A stretch of 8,408 bases of DNA from Spirochaetaceae bacterium (GCA_031265635.1 JAISCK010000046.1:1-8408), one strand, 5' to 3'; shown: positions 1-7,819, numbered from the stretch's first letter. Notes: a model not told the origin generated them from the sequence alone. A program made the numbers and translations.

Positions 1-512
1 ACCAGGGCTTTAAGTTCGGCGAGCATGGCCTGGTCAACTTCATCGGCAATGGGGAACACATAACGCTTTGTTTCTTCGGTATAACGGCTTATAAAGCCGG
101 TATCAAGGACAAAGCCCAGGTCTATCATGTTGGAGATGCGGTCGGCTACTTTAAGCACTTTTGCCGAATGGGTTCCTGTCCTGAGTATGCGGGTGAGAAA
201 TTCGGCCTTGGTCTCCAGGGGGAGCCTGGTTACTTCCAGCACAAGGTCATATACGGCGTGGCTTTCGTAGTCAATGGATAACAGCAGGTTGTGGTTAAAG
301 TCAGGAACATCTTCAATTAGATCATGGACCACCGCGGCTTTGAGCAGTACCGAGTCTATATATCCGTAGTCTATGAGCGTCGCCATGGTGTCAAGCTGGT
401 GCCTGAACATGTTGCCGCCGCCTTCGCGGACTTTGCCGATGAGGGCTGTGGCAAGCTGCATATAGGGCGCGAGATGGGTTCCTTTGAGAATGAGCATCTC
501 ATCAGTGGTCAC
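1..512 (-). CDS. HD-domain protein, RelA/SpoT-type (p)ppGpp hydrolase-like, 3' end outside window
   Basis: The window holds the first 170 codons; the gene continues past the left edge. I translated it from a GTG at 512-510. This start is chosen because an AGGAGA ribosome binding site lies 8 bases upstream (526-521); an in-frame ATG at 497-495 is the alternative but has no such site. The metal-binding signature of the RSH hydrolase fold is visible in order: His38 (RHQ), His63-Asp64 and Glu67-Asp68 in HDLIED, and Asp124 in KVADRISNM. A segment around residues 143-160 resembles the conserved stretch that follows the DR motif in SpoT. Known members of this family hydrolyse (p)ppGpp to GDP or GTP plus pyrophosphate in the cytoplasm. 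Whether a synthetase domain follows cannot be seen. It starts 36 bases after the valS stop on the same strand, so co-transcription is likely. A different HD phosphohydrolase substrate remains possible. Confidence 0.8.
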   Translation of the reverse strand, partial: MTTDEMLILKGTHLAPYMQLATALIGKVREGGGNMFRHQLDTMATLIDYGYIDSVLLKAAVVHDLIEDVPDFNHNLLLSIDYESHAVYDLVLEVTRLPLETKAEFLTRILRTGTHSAKVLKVADRISNMIDLGFVLDTGFISRYTEETKRYVFPIADEVDQAMLAELKAL

Positions 513-520
513 TGCCTGCC

Positions 521-526
521 TCTCCT
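521..526 (-). promoter_or_regulatory. Ribosome binding site of the HD-domain gene
   Basis: The minus strand reads AGGAGA here, 8 bases before the GTG at 512. It is the best Shine-Dalgarno match around this gene and decides the GTG start over the later ATG. Confidence 0.65.
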
Positions 527-548
527 TGCGATTCCGCCCAGACTGTCT

Positions 549-3245
549 TTACGCCATATCCCGGATATAGGCTTCTATCTTGCCGGTACGCGTCCGCGCT
601 TCCGCCAGTTTTTTCCTTTCGCCCTCAACGAGTTCGGGCGGGGCCTTCTTTATAAACGCCTCGTTTGAGAGCTTTTGCTCCAGCGAGGAAATAAATTTTC
701 TGTCCTTCTCTATTTCTTTTGTGAATTTATTTTTGAGGAAGAGCAGGTCCGCTACTTCGGCGATATACACAAAGGCTTCAAAGCCTTCTCCCACAAGCCC
801 TATGGAACCTTGCGGCCTCGCCCCGCCTTCTGCCGGCTCTTCATCTTCAAGAACGCCTATGCCGGCAAGGAGTTTGACCAGTTCCCCGTTGGCAAGAAGT
901 GCGGCCCGCCGCTCTTCTTTGGCGCGCACGAGGACACGGAGTTTTCTGTCCGGGCTTATGGTACACTCGCTTCTCAGGGTGCGGACCGCGCGCACCAGTT
1001 CCTGGAAAAAGCCGAATTCCTCGAGGGCTTCCCTGTCGGTTCCGCCTTCGGTGTATGAGGGATAGGAGGCGTTGATTAAAAGTCCTGACGAAGTGGGCAG
1101 CTTGCCGTATATTTCCTCGGTGATAAAGGGAAGCAGGGGATGCAGGAGGGCGAGGGACCGGGAGAGTGCGTCAAGAAGCACCGTGGTGGTCCTGTCCTTT
1201 TCTCCTGAATCTCCTTCCCTCATGGAAAGTTTGGTGGCCTCCACATACCAGTCGCAGAAATCATTCCAGAAATATTCGTAGCCTGTCTGGGCCGCGTCAT
1301 TGTAGCGGTAGGAAAGAAAAGCCGCTTCCATGTTTTTTGCCGCTTCGTTGAGCCGGGAATAAATCCACCTGTCGAGAGGAAGCAGGGCCGGATTTTCCGT
1401 GAGGGTCCTGCCTTCAAGATTCATGAGTATGTAACGGCTCGCGTTCCAGACCTTATTGGCGAATTTGGAACCCAGCCTGAAAGACTCCTTATCCACGAGA
1501 AGGTCCTGGCCCTGGGCGCAGAGGAAGGCAAGGGTAAATTTGAGGGCGTCGGCGCCGTACTCGTCAACCAGTTCCAGGGGATCAAGGCCGTTGCCGAGGC
1601 TCTTGCTCATCTTGCGGCCCTGTTTGTCCCGCAAAAGTCCGTGCAGGTAGATGTCCCTGAACGGCACCTGCCCGGTAAACTCAAGGCCCGCCATAACCAT
1701 CCGGGCTACCCAGAAGAAGATGATGTCATAGGCGGTAACCAGGGCGCTGGTCGGATAAAAGCGGGCCAGGTCTTCTGTCATGCCGTTGAGTTTCTCCCAG
1801 CCCAGGGTGCTGAAGGGCCAGAGCCAGCTTGAGAACCAGGTGTCAAGCACGTCGGGGTCCTGTTCAATATGTTTTGAACCGCAGTGGGAACAGGCCGGCG
1901 GGTCTTTCCTGGAGACCGTGGCTTTGCCGCAGTCGAGGCAGTACCAGACGGGGATGCGGTGGCCCCACCAGAGCTGACGGCTCACGCACCAGTCCCGTAT
2001 ATTACGGAGCCAGTACTGATAGGTGTTTTCCCATTTACGGGGATAGAACACAAGTTCCCCCCGTTCCCAAGCGGCCAGGGCCTTGTCCGCCAGAGGTTTC
2101 ATCCTGACAAACCACTGTTCCGAAAGGAAGGGCTCTATCACCGTATGGCAGCGGTAACAGTGGCCTACGGCGTGGGTGATTGGTTCGTCCTTGATAAAAA
2201 AGCCCCCGGCCTCAAGATCACGGAGTACCGCTTCCCTAGCGCCGGCGACGGCAAGGCCCCGGTATTTTTCGGGAACGGCGGCGTTGAGTTTTCCGTCGGG
2301 GGTGAGTATGTTAAGCACCTGGAGCCCGTGGCGTTTGGCGACATCCCAGTCATTGGGATCGTGGGCCGGGGTAATCTTTACCACGCCGGTTCCGAATTCC
2401 CTGTCCACATAGGTATCGGCGATTACGGGGATGCGCCGCCCTGTAAGGGGGAGTTCGACGGTACTGCCCACAAGGCGCCGGTAGCGCTCGTCATCGGGAT
2501 GAACCGCCAGGGCCGTATCGCCCAGCAGGGTTTCGGGCCGCGTTGTGGCGATTTCGACAAAGCCGCCTGTATCGGGCACAGGATAGCGTATGTGATACAT
2601 CTTTCCCGGCGTGTCCTCGTGTTCCACTTCATCATCGGAAAGGGCGGTGCCGCAGGAAGGGCACCAGTTGACCAGGTAGTTGCCCCGGTACAGGAGGCCC
2701 CGTTCATAGAGAGTTACAAAAACTTCCCGCACCGCCAGGGAAAGCCCTTCGTCAAGGGTAAAGCGCTCCCTCTGCCAGTCAACGCTGGAACCCATGCGGG
2801 CAAGCTGCCGCGAAATAACGGCGTGGTGTTCTTTTTTGATTTCCCATACCGCTTCGACGAATTTTTCCCGTCCCAGGTCATGACGGCTTTTACCCTGGGC
2901 CTTGAGCCGCTTTTCCATGACATTCTGGGTGGCTATGCCCGCGTGGTCCGTACCGGGAACCCACAGGGTATCGTCGCCCCGCATGCGGTGATAGCGTATA
3001 ACTATATCCTGGAGACAGTTGTTGAGAGCATGTCCGAGGTGGAGTACGCCGGTAACATTGGGCGGAGGAATGACAATTACAAAGGATTTTTTGCCCCTGT
3101 TGCTTTCGGCGGGGGCAAAGGCGTTCTTTTCTTTCCAGAGGGCGTAGACGCGGTCTTCAAAACTTTTCGGGTCAAAGGCCCTGGCAAGTTCCACTGCCTC
3201 AAGGGGCCTGCCTGTACATCCGGAGTTCTCCATAGCGCCCATCAT
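549..3245 (-). CDS. valS: Valine--tRNA ligase (valyl-tRNA synthetase)
   Basis: This cytoplasmic class I aminoacyl-tRNA synthetase attaches valine to tRNA-Val using ATP and edits mischarged threonine. At 898 residues it has normal bacterial ValS length. The HIGH motif is HLGH at residues 69-72 after PPPNVTG. The editing (CP1) domain shows ATTRPETLLGDTA at 233-245 and GTGVVKITPAHDPNDWD at 285-301. Cysteine pairs at 195/198, 363/366, 436/439 and 452/455 suggest zinc-binding knuckles. The KMSKS loop is at 545-549. DWYVEATK at 665-672 is typical of the ValS anticodon-binding region, and a charged coiled-coil arm occupies about 836-893; this arm separates ValS from IleRS and LeuRS. The start is uncertain: ATG occurs at 3245, 3242 and 3233, none with a clear Shine-Dalgarno sequence, and the first ~18 residues look poorly conserved. 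It lies 37 bases after ispH and 36 bases before the HD-domain gene, with no terminator visible on either side. Confidence 0.97.
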   Translation of the reverse strand: MMGAMENSGCTGRPLEAVELARAFDPKSFEDRVYALWKEKNAFAPAESNRGKKSFVIVIPPPNVTGVLHLGHALNNCLQDIVIRYHRMRGDDTLWVPGTDHAGIATQNVMEKRLKAQGKSRHDLGREKFVEAVWEIKKEHHAVISRQLARMGSSVDWQRERFTLDEGLSLAVREVFVTLYERGLLYRGNYLVNWCPSCGTALSDDEVEHEDTPGKMYHIRYPVPDTGGFVEIATTRPETLLGDTALAVHPDDERYRRLVGSTVELPLTGRRIPVIADTYVDREFGTGVVKITPAHDPNDWDVAKRHGLQVLNILTPDGKLNAAVPEKYRGLAVAGAREAVLRDLEAGGFFIKDEPITHAVGHCYRCHTVIEPFLSEQWFVRMKPLADKALAAWERGELVFYPRKWENTYQYWLRNIRDWCVSRQLWWGHRIPVWYCLDCGKATVSRKDPPACSHCGSKHIEQDPDVLDTWFSSWLWPFSTLGWEKLNGMTEDLARFYPTSALVTAYDIIFFWVARMVMAGLEFTGQVPFRDIYLHGLLRDKQGRKMSKSLGNGLDPLELVDEYGADALKFTLAFLCAQGQDLLVDKESFRLGSKFANKVWNASRYILMNLEGRTLTENPALLPLDRWIYSRLNEAAKNMEAAFLSYRYNDAAQTGYEYFWNDFCDWYVEATKLSMREGDSGEKDRTTTVLLDALSRSLALLHPLLPFITEEIYGKLPTSSGLLINASYPSYTEGGTDREALEEFGFFQELVRAVRTLRSECTISPDRKLRVLVRAKEERRAALLANGELVKLLAGIGVLEDEEPAEGGARPQGSIGLVGEGFEAFVYIAEVADLLFLKNKFTKEIEKDRKFISSLEQKLSNEAFIKKAPPELVEGERKKLAEARTRTGKIEAYIRDMA

Positions 3246-3282
3246 ACTTAATTACGGGAAACTGTGCAACAATTGCGGAGCT

Positions 3283-4227
3283 TCATACACACTCCGGCTT
3301 TTTTCCCGGAAGGGGCGAAAAAGTCAGGGCCCGTTCAATATCCATGATGATGCTGTCAGGCGTAGAAGCGCCGGCGCTGAGGCCCACAACGGCATAGTTC
3401 CATATTTCTTCGGGCAGGTCCGCCTGCGTCTCGACAAGCCAGGCGGGGACGCCGGAATTCCGGGCTATGGCAAGGAGCCGCCGCGTATTGGCCGATTCCC
3501 TGCCGCCGGCTATGATGACCGCCTCAACCCCGGCGCAGAGTTCCCTGAGCGCTTCCTGCCTGTCCCTGGTCGCGCCGCAGATGGTATTGACTATCATGAG
3601 GGACGGAAAATAGTTTCGTATGGCGCCGCCGATTTTTTCGTATTCTTCAGGAGAGATGGTCGTCTGGGCAAGGAGGGCGCAGGGCAGGTCCCCCTGCCTT
3701 TCGCGCAGGAGCCGGGCCGCTTCTTCCGCCTCTTCCACGCCGGCCACGACAGTGCAGGAGGAAGCGGGACAGGCCGCGCCGCGTTCCCCATAACCCTGTT
3801 CAACATAGCCCTGTATGCCGATGATTTCGCCGTGGCGTCTTTCTCCGGCGAGAAAGACATGATACCCTGATCCGGCAAGCTGTTTTGCCTTCATCTGGCT
3901 TGAACGCACATGGGGACAGGTGGCGTCCACAAGACGCCCGCCGCGCTTTCTGAGGGACTCTTCCAGGCCGGGGGTGATGCCGTGGGCGCGTACTATAAGG
4001 ACGGCGCCTTCAAGGCCGGAAGGAAGTTTATCCTCGTCGAGTACGGATATGCCCCGGGCTGACAGGACTTCCAGAGCCTGGGGATTATGTATCAGGGGAC
4101 CTATGGTGAAAATTCCCGGCCCTGGGCCCCCGGCGTCCGGGAGAAGCCGCGCCTCGGAAACGGCCATATCCATGGCCCGGCGCACTCCCATGCAGAAGCC
4201 GAGGACCCTTGCCCGGAGGACCTTCAT
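3283..4227 (-). CDS. ispH: 4-hydroxy-3-methylbut-2-enyl diphosphate reductase
   Basis: IspH (LytB) performs the last step of the MEP pathway in the cytoplasm, reducing HMBPP to IPP and DMAPP with an iron-sulfur cluster. The 314-residue length is normal. The three cluster cysteines are present: Cys12 in GFCMGVRRA, Cys104 in DATCPHV and Cys217 in NTICGATRDRQEA. Substrate-contact positions also fit the family: His47 (IHNP), His82 (RAHG), His132 and Glu134 (RHGEIIG), the AQTTIS stretch at 187-192, Ser245/Asn247 in RESANTRRL, and the GLSAGASTPDSII segment at 282-294. The ATG lies 13 bases after the secF stop. No convincing ribosome binding site is visible, which suggests translational coupling to secF. 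The pairing with Sec genes implies shared expression rather than a shared pathway. No key residue is missing, so the enzyme should be active. Confidence 0.97.
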   Translation of the reverse strand: MKVLRARVLGFCMGVRRAMDMAVSEARLLPDAGGPGPGIFTIGPLIHNPQALEVLSARGISVLDEDKLPSGLEGAVLIVRAHGITPGLEESLRKRGGRLVDATCPHVRSSQMKAKQLAGSGYHVFLAGERRHGEIIGIQGYVEQGYGERGAACPASSCTVVAGVEEAEEAARLLRERQGDLPCALLAQTTISPEEYEKIGGAIRNYFPSLMIVNTICGATRDRQEALRELCAGVEAVIIAGGRESANTRRLLAIARNSGVPAWLVETQADLPEEIWNYAVVGLSAGASTPDSIIMDIERALTFSPLPGKKPECV

Positions 4228-4240
4228 CTAACGCTGAACT

Positions 4241-5488
4241 CTAGGCTTTCACCGGAGCCTTGGCGGGTACGCTGCCTTCAAGGCGCTTTTTTCCCCGCTT
4301 CTTAACCTGTTTGTCCCAAAAGTTGGCAAAACCCGAAGCGACAAATATTGTTGAGTACACGCCTGAGACCATGCCCACAAGGAGGGCCAGGGCAAAATCT
4401 TTCATTGAGCCCGTAGTAAAAATATACAGCGATGCCACGGCCAGCATGGTGGTAAGGGAAGTTATCATGGTCCGCGACAGCGTTTCGGTAAGCGAGCGGT
4501 CCAGCACAGCCTCGAAATCTTCCTCCGGATGTATGCCCCTGGTTTCCTTTATGCGGTCCAGAATGACTATGGTGTCGTTTACGGAATAGCCGAGTATGGT
4601 AAGGATGGCCGCGATGGACGTGGTGTTAAATTCCATCCTTGTCCAGGCTATAAAGGCCACCATGACAAAGGCATCGTGTACTATGGCCAGCACCGCCCCT
4701 ATGGCGAACTGGGGTTTGAAGCGCAGGGAACAGTAGCCCAGGATGAGGAGCAGGGTCAGGGCCATGAGCAGGCCCGCCTGGTCGGTGAGGTTTTTTGAAA
4801 AACGCGAGCCAACATAGTCGGACCTGATTATGGCCACTTCGCCTTTGCCGAAATTTTGCTCAAGGGAATCAATCACCCGCTGGGCCTGGTCCCCACTGTT
4901 TTCACTGCCGGACTCAAGCACCTGATCTTCCATGCGTATCATAAAGCGCCGCTCGGAGGGCCGCCCCAGCACCTGGACCGAAACAGAACCCAGGGGAAGC
5001 AGGGCGGTACGCACATCCTCTATGGCCACGGGATCAGAATCGGGATTGAGGTAGTGGAGTACATAGGGATTTTCCCCCAACTGAGGATCGCCCCTGGCGC
5101 TCTGCACCAGCCACTGGGAAGAAACGCCGCCGGTTTCCGGGGCAGACGCGGAAAGGCCCTCTATGGCTTCCATGGCCAGGCAAAGCCCGCCGATGGTCCT
5201 GTAAGTTCCATAAGAAAAAGAATGGCTCTGCGCGTCAACACCGGCGCCCGAAAGGGTAATATCTATCCTGTTCCGGTCAACGGCTATAGTGGCGTTGCCC
5301 CTGCCCGAATAGGTAAGGCTCAGGGCCCTGGGCGCGAACTGCACTTCCTGGAGCAGGCCGGCCTGAAAATCCACGCCGAGGTTAAAGCCCCCCATGATTA
5401 TATATCCGGCAACGCCGGCGATAACAAGCAGCGCTGAAAATACCGCCGTAGGCAAAAAGTACTTTGAAAAAGGAATTACGCGCTTCAT
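4241..5488 (-). CDS. secF: Protein translocase subunit SecF
   Basis: SecF is an inner-membrane RND-type protein that works with SecD and YajC on SecYEG, using the proton gradient to help pull exported proteins across. Six membrane segments are visible: about 11-32, 236-253, 259-281, 287-311, 341-358 and 364-388. The N-terminal LGVDFQAG motif (37-44) and the signature GYSVNDTIVILDRIKE (300-315) in segment 4 are diagnostic. The protein has 415 residues against 323 in E. coli. The extra length sits mainly in the periplasmic P1 region (about 50-225), plus a basic Lys-rich C-terminal tail. The start overlaps the secD stop by 4 bases (ATGA), and a GGGGGAG ribosome binding site lies 6 bases upstream, inside secD. 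It is followed by ispH after 13 bases. Confidence 0.97.
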   Translation of the reverse strand: MKRVIPFSKYFLPTAVFSALLVIAGVAGYIIMGGFNLGVDFQAGLLQEVQFAPRALSLTYSGRGNATIAVDRNRIDITLSGAGVDAQSHSFSYGTYRTIGGLCLAMEAIEGLSASAPETGGVSSQWLVQSARGDPQLGENPYVLHYLNPDSDPVAIEDVRTALLPLGSVSVQVLGRPSERRFMIRMEDQVLESGSENSGDQAQRVIDSLEQNFGKGEVAIIRSDYVGSRFSKNLTDQAGLLMALTLLLILGYCSLRFKPQFAIGAVLAIVHDAFVMVAFIAWTRMEFNTTSIAAILTILGYSVNDTIVILDRIKETRGIHPEEDFEAVLDRSLTETLSRTMITSLTTMLAVASLYIFTTGSMKDFALALLVGMVSGVYSTIFVASGFANFWDKQVKKRGKKRLEGSVPAKAPVKA

Positions 5489-7230
5489 TTTCCGCTCCCC
5501 CAGAGTATGGCAATCTTTCGCTGTTTCAGCACGTCGCTTCCGAAGTCAAAGAGAAGTTTTGACACAAAGAGGGCGGTAAATACCGAGGAGAATACGCCTA
5601 CGGCGAGACTCACGGCAAAGCCCTGAATGGGACCCGATCCGAGCTGGGAAAGGAAAAGAGCGGCTATAAAGGTTGTGATATTAGAGTCCATAATGGCCCA
5701 GAACGCCTTGTCAAAACCAAGACCAATGGCGGCCTTGCGGTCCTTGCCCTGACGGATCTCTTCTTTTATGCGCTCAAAGATGATGACATTGGCGTCAACC
5801 GCCATGCCTATAGTCAGTATGAACCCGGCGATACTCGGCAGGGTAAGGGTAAAATTGAACGCCGAGAGTATGCTGCCCATGAGATAGAAATTCAAAAGCT
5901 GGGCTATCACCGCGTTGACCCCCGCCTCCTTGTAGAACACCAGAAGGAAAACCATCACCAGGGCCAGTCCGCCGATAAGGGCCCAAAAGCCCTGGTTTAT
6001 GGCGTCTTCTCCCATTGAAGCGCCGATATTCTGCTGGTTGACTACTTCCAGCTCGACAGGAAGCGCGGCGGTTCTCAGTATGAGGGCTATGTTTTCGGCC
6101 TCTTCCTGGCCTATGCCTCTGCCGGAAAGCTGCACCGAGTCCCGTATGGCGCCCCTGATGACAGCCTGGGATTTAACCCGGTCGTCAAGCACTATGGCCA
6201 GGTACTTGCCAACATTGGCAGAGGTAAGCTGGTAAAAAATTTCCCCGCCCTCGCTGTCAAGCTGAAAACTCACCCTGGGGGTCCCTTCAATATTATCCCG
6301 GTCAACAACAGCGCTCTGGATATGGTTGCCGTCAAGGCCCACCGTTTTCTTTATCACCGTGTATTCCTGGAATTCGTCAAGGCCGTAGCGGTCCTTTTCG
6401 TAGACGCCCCGGACCACCGTGTCGGCGGAAACAATCTCGGGGTTAATGAGTTCGCCCTGCCCGTTGAAGGTGTCGGTGGGATGCTGGTTATAGTACTGGC
6501 GGAAGCGGGCCGTCTCTTCCTCATCCACAATATGAAACGCAAGCCCTCCCTTGCCCATGATGATGGAATTGATGCGCTCGGGGTCGGCTGTTCCCGGAAT
6601 TTCAACATATATCTGGTCGTCGCCCTGGCGGCGTATCACCGGCTCGGTAAGGCCGAAGCGGTCTATACGGCTGTTGAGTACCTCCAGCGCCCGGTTCACC
6701 GCGTCGGTACGGTCGGCATCGTTAAGAGACCTGCCGAGCCTTTCGGAAAGGCTTGCCATATCGGCCTGGAGCACTATGCTCATGCCCCCGGAAAGATCAA
6801 GGCCCAACTGCACCGCGCTGGACTGGAGATCCTTGAGAGCGAAAATATCTTCGCGGTATTTGGTCTCAATGGCGTCAAGAACCAGGGCGCTGGCTCCCTC
6901 CTCGTCGCCGGGAAAGGAACGGAGCAGGCTGCGGGAATTCCATACATCGGGATTCCGCCTCTTGTACTGCTTGTTGTATTTCCTGGCCGTTGATACAAGA
7001 AAGGAGAGCTTTTCCGCCAGTTCCTTGTCGTCCCTGGCGTCCTGAATCAGGGCCTGAAGATCCACCTGGGCCATACGGGAGGCGTAAATCTTGATCTGCT
7101 CCCGGGAAGCAAGGGCCAAAACCTGGCTTTCCCTGGGAGTCAGAAAGTACCACCGTATGGTAGGAAGCAGGAACACAAAGCAAAGTCCCACCACACCCAG
7201 AATAATGAAAAACCGGTAACGCTTGCTCAT
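5485..7230 (-). CDS. secD: Protein translocase subunit SecD
   Basis: SecD is the larger RND-type partner of SecF and acts in the inner membrane with a large periplasmic domain. Of 581 residues, segment 1 covers about 7-30. LGLDLSGGM at 142-150 opens the conserved P1 region. The periplasmic part contains ALEVLNSRIDRFGLTEP (181-197), typical of SecD. The conserved run LRTAALPVELEVVNQQNIG (385-403) leads into five membrane segments from about 415 onward. The signature GMAVDANVIIFERIKEE (475-491) includes the aspartate and arginine associated with proton coupling in the family. The stretch between segment 1 and LGLDLSGG (about 31-140) is long and charged and may be a lineage-specific insertion. 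The start overlaps the yajC stop by 4 bases and the stop overlaps the secF start by 4 bases, so translation is probably coupled across all three genes. Confidence 0.97.
   Translation of the reverse strand: MSKRYRFFIILGVVGLCFVFLLPTIRWYFLTPRESQVLALASREQIKIYASRMAQVDLQALIQDARDDKELAEKLSFLVSTARKYNKQYKRRNPDVWNSRSLLRSFPGDEEGASALVLDAIETKYREDIFALKDLQSSAVQLGLDLSGGMSIVLQADMASLSERLGRSLNDADRTDAVNRALEVLNSRIDRFGLTEPVIRRQGDDQIYVEIPGTADPERINSIIMGKGGLAFHIVDEEETARFRQYYNQHPTDTFNGQGELINPEIVSADTVVRGVYEKDRYGLDEFQEYTVIKKTVGLDGNHIQSAVVDRDNIEGTPRVSFQLDSEGGEIFYQLTSANVGKYLAIVLDDRVKSQAVIRGAIRDSVQLSGRGIGQEEAENIALILRTAALPVELEVVNQQNIGASMGEDAINQGFWALIGGLALVMVFLLVFYKEAGVNAVIAQLLNFYLMGSILSAFNFTLTLPSIAGFILTIGMAVDANVIIFERIKEEIRQGKDRKAAIGLGFDKAFWAIMDSNITTFIAALFLSQLGSGPIQGFAVSLAVGVFSSVFTALFVSKLLFDFGSDVLKQRKIAILWGSGK
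5495..5501 (-). promoter_or_regulatory. Ribosome binding site of secF
   Basis: The minus strand reads GGGGGAG, ending 6 bases before the secF ATG. It lies inside the last codons of secD and supports the annotated secF start. Confidence 0.6.
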
Positions 7231-7619
7231 TTGCTTTCTTCCGAACCCCCGTCATTTTTGTCATCGGACTTCTTTTCTTCGATCTTGTCGGCCTTGGCGG
7301 GATTCACCTGGGAAATGGCGCTCCGGGTAAATTCAATCCTGGCGTCCTCATCAACCTTGAGGACCACGGTCCCCGCGCCTTCTTTTACCGACTGGACCAC
7401 GCCGTGGATGCCGCCTATGGTAACAACCTTGTCGCCCTTCTTGATCGCGTTCAGCATGCGCTGGGTTTCTTTTTGCTTTTTACCCTGGGGCCTGATAATG
7501 AAAAAATAAAAAATAACCACAATGAGCACCAGCGGGAGAAACTGCATATAGCCGGGCGCCGCGCCTGAGGCGCCGCCGTCAGGACCTCCGAGAAGCAGGG
7601 GGAACACAAATGAATTCAT
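7227..7619 (-). CDS. yajC: Preprotein translocase subunit YajC
   Basis: YajC is a small single-pass inner-membrane protein that associates with SecD and SecF. This one has 130 residues, within the usual range. A short Gly/Ala-rich N-terminus is followed by one membrane segment (about 26-43). The family-typical cytoplasmic motif IIRPQGKKQKE then runs into LNAIKKGDKVVTIGGIHGVV (56-75). The C-terminal tail from about 110 is highly charged (Lys, Asp, Glu, Ser) and probably disordered. The ATG at 7619 has a clear AAGGAAG ribosome binding site 7 bases upstream. It is the first gene of the leftward operon, and its stop codon overlaps the secD ATG. Confidence 0.96.
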   Translation of the reverse strand: MNSFVFPLLLGGPDGGASGAAPGYMQFLPLVLIVVIFYFFIIRPQGKKQKETQRMLNAIKKGDKVVTIGGIHGVVQSVKEGAGTVVLKVDEDARIEFTRSAISQVNPAKADKIEEKKSDDKNDGGSEESK

Positions 7620-7626
7620 ACGATAA

Positions 7627-7633
7627 CTTCCTT
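7627..7633 (-). promoter_or_regulatory. Ribosome binding site of yajC
   Basis: The minus strand reads AAGGAAG with a 7-base spacer to the ATG at 7619. The upstream half overlaps a near-palindrome at 7632-7648, so its accessibility in mRNA could depend on RNA folding. Confidence 0.7.
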
Positions 7634-7664
7634 TACAAGTCTTGCAAAACGCCAGGCATTTTGC
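7632..7664. repeat. Two overlapping near-palindromes in the yajC leader
   Basis: The first palindrome spans 7632-7648, centred on T7640: arms TTT-A-CAAG and CTTG-C-AAA pair except at one position. The second spans 7644-7664, centred on A7654: arms GCAAAA-C-GCC and GGC-A-TTTTGC pair except at one position. They share 7644-7648, so as RNA hairpins they would exclude each other, and as DNA they could be adjoining operator sites. They lie between the predicted transcription start near 7691 and the yajC ATG. No binding protein can be named. Confidence 0.5.
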
Positions 7665-7690
7665 GGCTCACCCGCCGGAGACGGGGAGCC
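7665..7690 (-). other. GC-rich hairpin at the predicted 5' end of the yajC operon mRNA
   Basis: 7665-7669 (GGCTC) pairs with 7686-7690 (GAGCC) and 7671-7674 (CCCG) pairs with 7682-7685 (CGGG), with one bulged A at 7670 and a 7-base loop. That gives 9 base pairs, nearly all G-C. No T run follows on either strand, so it does not look like an intrinsic terminator. With the predicted start near 7691, the transcript would begin at this stem, where it could stabilise the mRNA or take part in leader folding. Confidence 0.5.
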
Positions 7691-7698
7691 CAAAGGGA

Positions 7699-7727
7699 AT
7701 TATAAGGAAAAGAAGCGTTTAGGGGAA
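7699..7727 (-). promoter_or_regulatory. Candidate sigma-70 promoter of the yajC-secDF-ispH-valS operon
   Basis: A perfect TATAAT lies at 7704-7699 on the minus strand. A spacer of 17 bases leads to only a weak -35 (TTCCCC, 7727-7722). Transcription would begin near G7691, leaving a leader of about 72 bases before the yajC ATG. The -10 element is convincing but the -35 is poor, so an activator or a different promoter further upstream is possible. Confidence 0.45.
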
Positions 7728-7790
7728 GGGGGCCTCAAAAACAATCCGGCCCAAATTACCGGGTTTGAATCTGGACACAAATCCGACATC

Positions 7791-7819
7791 TTGACAAAAA
7801 AAAATTCAAAATATAAGAT
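7791..7819 (+). promoter_or_regulatory. Sigma-70 promoter of the rightward lipoprotein gene
   Basis: TTGACA at 7791-7796 matches the -35 consensus perfectly. After exactly 17 bases comes TAAGAT at 7814-7819, four of six matches to the -10 consensus. Transcription should start near 7825, about 50 bases before the candidate GTG start. The spacer opens with an A run (7796-7804, nine A including the last base of the -35), so slippage there would change the spacing. Confidence 0.65.

Noticed and set aside
610..660. Peptide PPELVEG near the ValS C-terminus, reminiscent of translated dispersed repeats
   Set aside because: ValS proteins have a conserved segment of this kind in the C-terminal arm, so it is ordinary coding sequence.
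1884..3251. Long plus-strand open frame of 455 codons
   Set aside because: It lies entirely antisense to valS, whose catalytic motifs are intact, and its translation shows no recognisable domain. High GC and codon bias on the other strand explain it.
6322..6993. Plus-strand open frame of 223 codons
   Set aside because: Antisense shadow of secD, which carries all its family motifs.
7665..7690. Hairpin as an intrinsic terminator
   Set aside because: No T run follows it on either strand, and it sits at the predicted start of the yajC transcript.
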